Positions 59,074 to 64,000 of a DNA stretch of 64,000 nucleotides are shown one piece after another. The stretch covers positions 124,001 through 188,000 of the forward strand of contig NSLH01000001.1 of NCBI GenBank assembly GCA_002763895.1, written 5' to 3'. A program made the translations under genes and the position numbers. The first letter of the stretch is position 1; each line of letters starts with the position of its first letter. The notes under the pieces are model-generated. The model did no database searches and was not told where the DNA came from. It saw only the letters and a program-made list of their open reading frames with translations. This DNA is from [Chlorobium] sp. 445. GTDB lineage: Bacteria > Bacteroidota > Chlorobiia > Chlorobiales > Thermochlorobacteraceae.

Positions 59074-61629
59074 TTAACTTTGTGTGTCCAAAAAATCTAC
59101 TGCAGGAATTTTCACGAAGAAAGTGGTGCCAACGCCTTCTTCAGTCTCAAAGTAAAGTTCGCCTTTGTGCTTTTGCACAATGTTGTAGCAAATCGAAAGA
59201 CCTAGTCCTGTGCCCTTGCCTACAGGCTTCGTAGTGAAGAAGGGGTCAAAGATTTTGCTCTGCACATGTTTCGGAATGCCCTTGCCGTTGTCTGTAACGC
59301 GCACAATGATATAGTCCTGCTCGAGCGAGCTTGTAACGCGGATTTGTCCATTCGGTCTCTCCTCAGCGGCATGAATAGCATTATCAATGAGATTAAGAAA
59401 TACCTGATTGAGTTGTGCAGGATAGCAATCCACCATTGGAAGATCACCATACTCCGTGATAAGCTCAACGTTTTTGTCCTTGAGTTTATGCCCAATCATC
59501 AAAAGACAATTGCGCAAGCCTTCATTGATATCTGCCTTTTTCATCTCAGCTTCATCAAGGCGAGAGAAATTGCGCATGCTCTTGACAAGATTTGACATTT
59601 GCTCAAAGCCCGACGAGATGCCCGCAAAAAGTCGATCTGTGCGACGAATAGTTTCATCAAGTTCGGCAAGCGTCCCATTCGGAGAGTTAGACACCTCTTG
59701 CATCTTGACAAAGGCTTGTTCCAACTGATTGTTGTAAATGCACTCCTGTGCTTCGATAGCCTTGCGCAGCAAGGAAGAGATGTTCTTGAAACGATCGCGA
59801 ATGATGGAGACATTGTTTGAGGCATAACCAATCGGCGTGTTAAGCTCATGCGCAACGCCAGCCACCATCTGCCCAAGTGCAGACATCTTCTCCGTCTGAA
59901 TCAGATACTTTTGTGTATCCTGAATTTCTTTCAGACGAGCGTGCAACTCCGCTTCAAGCTCTTTGAGCTGAGTGATGTCAACACAAACTCCATACCAGAC
60001 AATTGCGCCGTCTTCACGTAAACTGGGCTTGGCATTGTAGCGCGTCCAAATCTGCTTGCCTGATGGTAAATTATGACGCACTTCATAAGTAAAGGGTAAG
60101 AGATTTGCCGCTGATTCTGAAATAGCAACTTGTGTGGCTGCAACATCTTCGGGATGAACAGTTCCAAAAAATGTCATAGGATCATTCATGATAGCTTCAG
60201 GCTCAAGACCAAAAATAGTGCGGCTACCGTAGCTCACATAGGGCATTTGAAATGTGCCATCAGGCATAGATACAAGTTGATAAATCATGCCTGGTACAGC
60301 ATTGACAGTTCTGCGGAAAGTCTCTTCGCTTTGACGCAGGGCTTCTTCAGCTTGTTTTTGGTCGGTGATGTCTTGAATTGGACCGAAAAGCTGAACAGGA
60401 ATCCCCTCTGCATTGCGGATGATGTTGTAGATCACCTTGAGGTAGCGAATGCTGCCGTCATCTGCACGACGAATGCGATATGTGATCTCACCACGCATGA
60501 GGTCTTTACTAGATAAGACCATCTCTAAGTGCTTGACCATTTCAGACACATCTTCGGCGAGGACAAAGCGACCGAGGTAATCTTGCAGACTGATTTCGTA
60601 AGAGCCTTCCTTTTCAAGGCTGGTGCCCAGTAGCATAAAGACTTGAGCATTGAAAATGAGTGTCTGGCGGCTTACATCACCTTCCCAGAAGGCGAGTTTG
60701 GCAAGGTCGGCAGCGGCATTCATTTGCTGCTGTTGCAGACGCAGTTTTGCCTCAGTTTCTTTTTGTGCCGTAATGTCTGTACGCACGCCGTAGAAACGCA
60801 AGTAGCCTCCAGGCTCTAATTGAGGGGTGGATTGAATGTGAAGCCACTTGATTTGACCATCAGGAAGGATAATGCGACAATCCATATTGAAGGGCTTCAA
60901 GGTGCGTCGACACTCTTCGACACGACGCATGTATTCATCAACGTCGTCAGGGTGCCACATCTTGGTGATGACCGAGCTATCCTGCATAATTACTTCAGGT
61001 GCAATCCCGTAGATTGCGCGGCTACCTTCACTTACAAACGGATAAGTTATTTTGCCATCAGGATGAAAGAGAATTTGGTAGATCATGCCGGGCAATGTGT
61101 TAGCCGTTTTGCGGAAGGTCTCTTCACTCCAATGCAAAGCTTCTTCAGTTTGCTTTCTTAGCGTGATGTCGCGTCCGATACCAAATAGCCCTATTGGTGT
61201 GCCATGCTCATTGCGTCGAACCACTTTGGTGGTCAAAATCCAACGCTTTTCACCAGATGTGTTATTGAAATTTGGCTCCTCAAAATGTACGGCATCTTGA
61301 TTGCTGCTAAGCAATGCAAGTTCATCTTGACGATATTTCTCAGCAAGCTCGCGGTCATAGAAATCAAAATCTGTTTTGCCAATAACTTCACTGGCATCTG
61401 ATTTGCCTAACAGCTCCGTGTTTTTTCGATTTGAAATCAAAAATCGTCCTGAAGCATCTTTGGCATAAATGCTATCGGGCAGGTTATCGATAAGTTGAAG
61501 CAAGAGGTCACGCTCTTGCAAGACGCGTAGATACTCTTCTTTTGTAACAAAGGCAGGTTCGGTGTGATAGCTATTCCCATTTCCATTTGAGGCACTGGGA
61601 CGATTGGGTTGAGCATCTGTGGTTAGCAT
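59074..61629 (-). CDS. Cytosolic sensor histidine kinase with four PAS domains
   Basis: 851 residues. After a polar 30-residue start come four PAS/PAC units (LIDNLPDSIYAKDASG, TANTLPGMIYQILFHPDG, a third at about 330-430, TVNAVPGMIYQLVSMPDG), then a coiled-coil linker, the H-box VAGVAHELNTPIGYA, HATPase (NLIDNAIHAAEERPNG, DNGKGIP, GTGLGLSICYNIV). No receiver, no membrane helices. Two PAS units share TxNxxPGMIYQ, suggesting internal duplication. It lies between two tandem-receiver genes on the same strand (19 bp and 126 bp away) and is the obvious phosphodonor for them. Confidence 0.92.
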   Translation of the reverse strand: MLTTDAQPNRPSASNGNGNSYHTEPAFVTKEEYLRVLQERDLLLQLIDNLPDSIYAKDASGRFLISNRKNTELLGKSDASEVIGKTDFDFYDRELAEKYRQDELALLSSNQDAVHFEEPNFNNTSGEKRWILTTKVVRRNEHGTPIGLFGIGRDITLRKQTEEALHWSEETFRKTANTLPGMIYQILFHPDGKITYPFVSEGSRAIYGIAPEVIMQDSSVITKMWHPDDVDEYMRRVEECRRTLKPFNMDCRIILPDGQIKWLHIQSTPQLEPGGYLRFYGVRTDITAQKETEAKLRLQQQQMNAAADLAKLAFWEGDVSRQTLIFNAQVFMLLGTSLEKEGSYEISLQDYLGRFVLAEDVSEMVKHLEMVLSSKDLMRGEITYRIRRADDGSIRYLKVIYNIIRNAEGIPVQLFGPIQDITDQKQAEEALRQSEETFRRTVNAVPGMIYQLVSMPDGTFQMPYVSYGSRTIFGLEPEAIMNDPMTFFGTVHPEDVAATQVAISESAANLLPFTYEVRHNLPSGKQIWTRYNAKPSLREDGAIVWYGVCVDITQLKELEAELHARLKEIQDTQKYLIQTEKMSALGQMVAGVAHELNTPIGYASNNVSIIRDRFKNISSLLRKAIEAQECIYNNQLEQAFVKMQEVSNSPNGTLAELDETIRRTDRLFAGISSGFEQMSNLVKSMRNFSRLDEAEMKKADINEGLRNCLLMIGHKLKDKNVELITEYGDLPMVDCYPAQLNQVFLNLIDNAIHAAEERPNGQIRVTSSLEQDYIIVRVTDNGKGIPKHVQSKIFDPFFTTKPVGKGTGLGLSICYNIVQKHKGELYFETEEGVGTTFFVKIPAVDFLDTQS

Positions 61630-61648
61630 AGTGTCGTTCTCCTGAGGT

Positions 61649-62748
61649 TTAGGTTGATGATTTTTCCTTAGCCATTTTGCTTAGTGCTGCAAGTGCACTG
61701 AGCGTTTGGTTGGTGGTGGTGTGTTGTGCATTGCTTTTGTCATGATCATGCTCAGCCGTAGATGCAGCATTACCGTCTTCGCCAAGTTTGGCTTTAACTT
61801 GGTGAAGGTAAAGTTCAACGGCTTCAGAAATGAGCTCTCGCAGTTTTTCAGGATCCCATGGCTTTTGCACATAGCGATAAATTTGACCTTCATTGATGAG
61901 GCGAATGATATCCTCAACATCGGTGTAAGCGTGATGAGAATCTTGGGTACCATAGGCGCAAGCTCACGTGACTCAATGAGAAAATCTGTGCCTGTTTTCT
62001 TCGGCATTCTTTGGTCAGTCAGCAGCAGTGTCATGAAGGAATCTTGCTTGAGCAGTGCGAGTGCTTCATCAGCGGATTTTGCAGTGAGTACTTCATAAGA
62101 GTCAGAGAGCAGTTGAGACAGCGCAGTCAGCACACCTTGCTCGTCATCGACGACTAAAATTTTTGGTTTACCGCTCGCACTATGGAAAGCCCGCTCAATC
62201 TGATTGCCAGAAGATTGTGCAAGTTTATTGAGAAACTGTGCCTCGATAGACTGCTGCTTTTTCAGTTCAGAGAGTGCAGCCTGCTGGAGCGAGAAACTTT
62301 CAGGTACAGGCGGCGGGGTGCTGGCTAGTGCAGCAGCTTTAGCAGCTCTGGCTCTCTTGCGCTCAAGGTGGGTCGTAGCCGCAAGCGACATGAGTGCTAC
62401 CAATTCTTCAGGATTCCACGGCTTTTTGACATAGCGGAAGACTTCACCGACATTAACTGAGTCAAGTATCGCATCAGCGTCAGCAAAACCTGTGAGCAAC
62501 ATGCGAATTGTATCAGGCGAGATCTCCTTAATGGCTTTTAGCACATCAATCCCTTTGAGCCCTGGCATGCGTTGGTCACTGACTACGATGGCAATCTCTG
62601 GATGCTCACGCACATATTCAATAGCATCATGTCCATTAGAAAACGTCTGTACGTCATACATTGTGTCGAAAAGTTGTGATAAACCCTCAAGAATCATGGG
62701 CTCGTCATCGACAAAGACGATTTTAAGTCTAGCAGGTCGCTGTGTCAT
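61649..62748 (-). CDS. Tandem-receiver protein, frameshifted in receiver 2
   Basis: Receiver 1 (VFVDDEPMI, VVSDQRMPGLKG, VFRYVKKPWNP) and receiver 2 (LVVDDEQGV, LLTDQRMPKKTG) are joined by an Ala/Gln-rich linker with ALSELKKQQSIEAQF. Reading frame breaks after VPKILIT; adding one G beside 61930 (C on the plus strand) restores TAYTDVEDI and leads into YRYVQKPWDPEKLREL. The ~365-residue protein ends in a His/Thr-rich tail. Paralogue of the 57676 gene. It starts the operon, 19 bp before the kinase. No output domain. Confidence 0.85.
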
Positions 62749-62974
62749 AGCGTCAAATGCAGTTTAGATTGAAGAAGTTAGGCGAGTACTACACGCTGAA
62801 GATGCTGCAAAAATGCACTTGAGACCTTCGAGCGCAATAAGAAATCGATAAGAAATCGATAATTCGAGCGGCTGTCTACGCTTTAAGTGCTTTTAGAAAA
62901 AGGAGTTACGAAGAAAAAAATTTTCTTGCTAAATCAAAAAAAACTTGCGGGAGCACAAAAAACTGAAGAAATAG
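62749..62974. other. Intergenic region upstream of the tandem-receiver operon
   Basis: 226 bp with no gene. It should hold the promoter of the kinase operon reading leftward. The only structure is the short repeat cluster at 62827-62870. Confidence 0.4.
62827..62870. repeat. 11-bp tandem repeat framed by TTCGAGCG
   Basis: ATAAGAAATCG occurs twice in tandem (62837-62847, 62848-62858). The block is flanked by identical TTCGAGCG words (62827-62834 and 62863-62870). It stands ~80-120 bp upstream of the operon start, so a regulator-binding site is possible. Confidence 0.6.
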
Positions 62975-63005
62975 AAAAAGGCTCAACAGTGCGCTGAGCC
63001 TTTTT
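62975..63005. terminator. Intrinsic terminator after the PepSY-like gene
   Basis: Eleven-bp stem AAAAAGGCTCA/TGAGCCTTTTT with a nine-base loop, T-runs on both strands. It lies 21 bp past the end of the minus-strand gene at 63026. Confidence 0.88.
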
Positions 63006-63025
63006 GAGGCAGAATGTATAGAACT

Positions 63026-64000
63026 TTACCACCAAAACCAGCGTGGCCGCCAGATGCGCACAAGAGGGGGTACCCAAGCAAGAGAAGGCGCATAGTAGCG
63101 ACGAATAATAATTGTGCGCTTTTCTTTCTTTTCTGAATCAACTTTTGCTTTTTCGGGTAAAGGTGCCGCGATGACTGTGGAATCGATGCTCAATTCTGGC
63201 AATTTTACTCGAATAGGGGTCGTAGCGCCAACTTTGGAGGCGGCAGCAAGAGAGGCTTCGGTCTCTGAGGTGTGTTCAGCAAGGTTGGGCTGTGCATTCT
63301 CAGCATCACTGTGAAGATCTAGCAACATGCCTGAAGCATCTAGTGCAAGTTCAGATGTGCCAAGACTGTCTGCAATGTCTACATGATATTCAATGCTGGT
63401 TGTACGCTTGACACGCTCAATAGTTGACCCCGTGAAATTATCTGCTAAAGTTTCTTTGATAGCTTCAGGTAAGTCGAGCGGTGAGAGGCTTTCCGTGATT
63501 TTAATTGCGCTACCAGTCTCGGCATAAATCACTTCTCGGAAAACTTTGCCATCTTTGCTTTCTACAACCCAACGCGCAAACCCATCACGCTCATACTTTC
63601 TGAACGCTAAGATTTCTGCATTTGGATAGGTCGTGCGAAAGGCTTGCTGCACGGCACTTGGAAGCGTGTCGACTTTGCGCACCACATTGCCTTTTGTGTC
63701 GTAGACCGTTGTCTCTTGCTCTTCGCCAACCTTCAGCGTGACTTCATAGAGTGTTGGTGCAGCACTCACAATTCTGCGTGCAGACACAATCGAGGCGTTA
63801 GGATGCTCCTCACGGAGTACGACTTTGATTGCTTCAGGAAGCTCAAGTGCAGAGATGCTCTCGATAAACTCCAACAATGCTCCATCGGCGGCATAAAGCA
63901 ACTCACGGCTCTTGGAGCCATCTAGGGTAGAGAGTTTGAAGAACGCTGCGCCATCTCTAACAAAACTCGCGCTGTTCAGGAGTGTGGCATTAGGATAGGC
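63026..64000 (-). CDS. PepSY-like repeat protein, N-terminus outside the window
   Basis: The frame stays open to base 64000, upstream of the ATG at 63901, so the gene is cut by the window edge. At least four repeats of ~70 residues are visible, marked by LPEAIKVVLREEHPNASIV, LPSAVQQAFRTTYPNAEIL, LPEAIKETLADNFTGSTI and a partial AYPNATLLNSASF. They fit the PepSY-like (DUF2874) beta-lactamase-inhibitor-like fold of periplasmic proteins. The last 30 residues are rich in Arg and Trp (IRRYYAPSLAWVPPLV, RPRWFWW), which might bind membrane or polymer. Function unknown. Confidence 0.75.
   Translation of the reverse strand, partial: AYPNATLLNSASFVRDGAAFFKLSTLDGSKSRELLYAADGALLEFIESISALELPEAIKVVLREEHPNASIVSARRIVSAAPTLYEVTLKVGEEQETTVYDTKGNVVRKVDTLPSAVQQAFRTTYPNAEILAFRKYERDGFARWVVESKDGKVFREVIYAETGSAIKITESLSPLDLPEAIKETLADNFTGSTIERVKRTTSIEYHVDIADSLGTSELALDASGMLLDLHSDAENAQPNLAEHTSETEASLAAASKVGATTPIRVKLPELSIDSTVIAAPLPEKAKVDSEKKEKRTIIIRRYYAPSLAWVPPLVRIWRPRWFWW

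Noticed and set aside
1-64000. CRISPR array, insertion sequence, prophage
   Set aside because: No regularly spaced repeats, no transposase or integrase frame and no phage structural gene were seen.

Overview
The window looks like a chromosomal piece of a green-sulfur-bacteria-type (Chlorobi/Chlorobiota) genome, perhaps a Chloroherpeton- or Thermochlorobacter-like lineage. The best clue is a plant/cyanobacterial-type phytoene desaturase (CrtP, 18847-20262), a route I know only from oxygenic phototrophs and Chlorobi. A Chlorobi-like ArsA/Get3 ATPase, a UbiA prenyltransferase, many TPR proteins and PAS-rich kinases fit. This assignment is inference; no rRNA is present.

Layout. 1-5.2 kb: the start of fhs (minus), a small coiled-coil gene, and an operon of two SGNH hydrolases plus an MBOAT acyltransferase (probable polysaccharide O-acylation). 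5.3-12.5 kb: lipid hydroxylase, mgtE, a TPR membrane protein, two cyclophilins, acetate kinase and an outer-membrane protein. 12.7-15.7 kb: a Yip1-TPR-zapE operon. 15.9-25 kb: two hybrid sensor kinases around crtP, a TerC protein and fabL. 25-37 kb: a GH13 enzyme, ArsA, a NapH-like membrane protein, plsC, aroC, an AIM24 protein, a small CxxC protein, an orphan solute-binding lipoprotein, a glycosyltransferase and a TPR/SARP-type regulator. 37-44 kb: tRNA-Ala, a REC-DHp protein, a UbiA enzyme and trpA in one operon, a HEAT-cyclophilin fusion, a TPR protein and pyrB. 44-54 kb: a P2-type cation ATPase, metH behind a riboswitch-like leader, a redoxin and gatB. 54-64 kb: a bi-domain oxidoreductase, an NtrC-type regulator, a kinase bracketed by two tandem-receiver proteins, and a partial PepSY-like repeat protein.

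Two observations stand out. (1) The metH leader (47297-47416) folds into a compact three-way junction followed by an intrinsic terminator. One arm of the junction is exactly complementary to seven bases of the terminator, giving the mutually exclusive folds of a transcriptional riboswitch. I do not recognise it as any class I know. (2) Fourteen genes carry sixteen single-base frameshifts, nearly all in A/T homopolymers and including core genes such as trpA (three), aroC and plsC. This points to homopolymer errors in the assembly. Such genes are annotated below as one locus each, with the shift point given.
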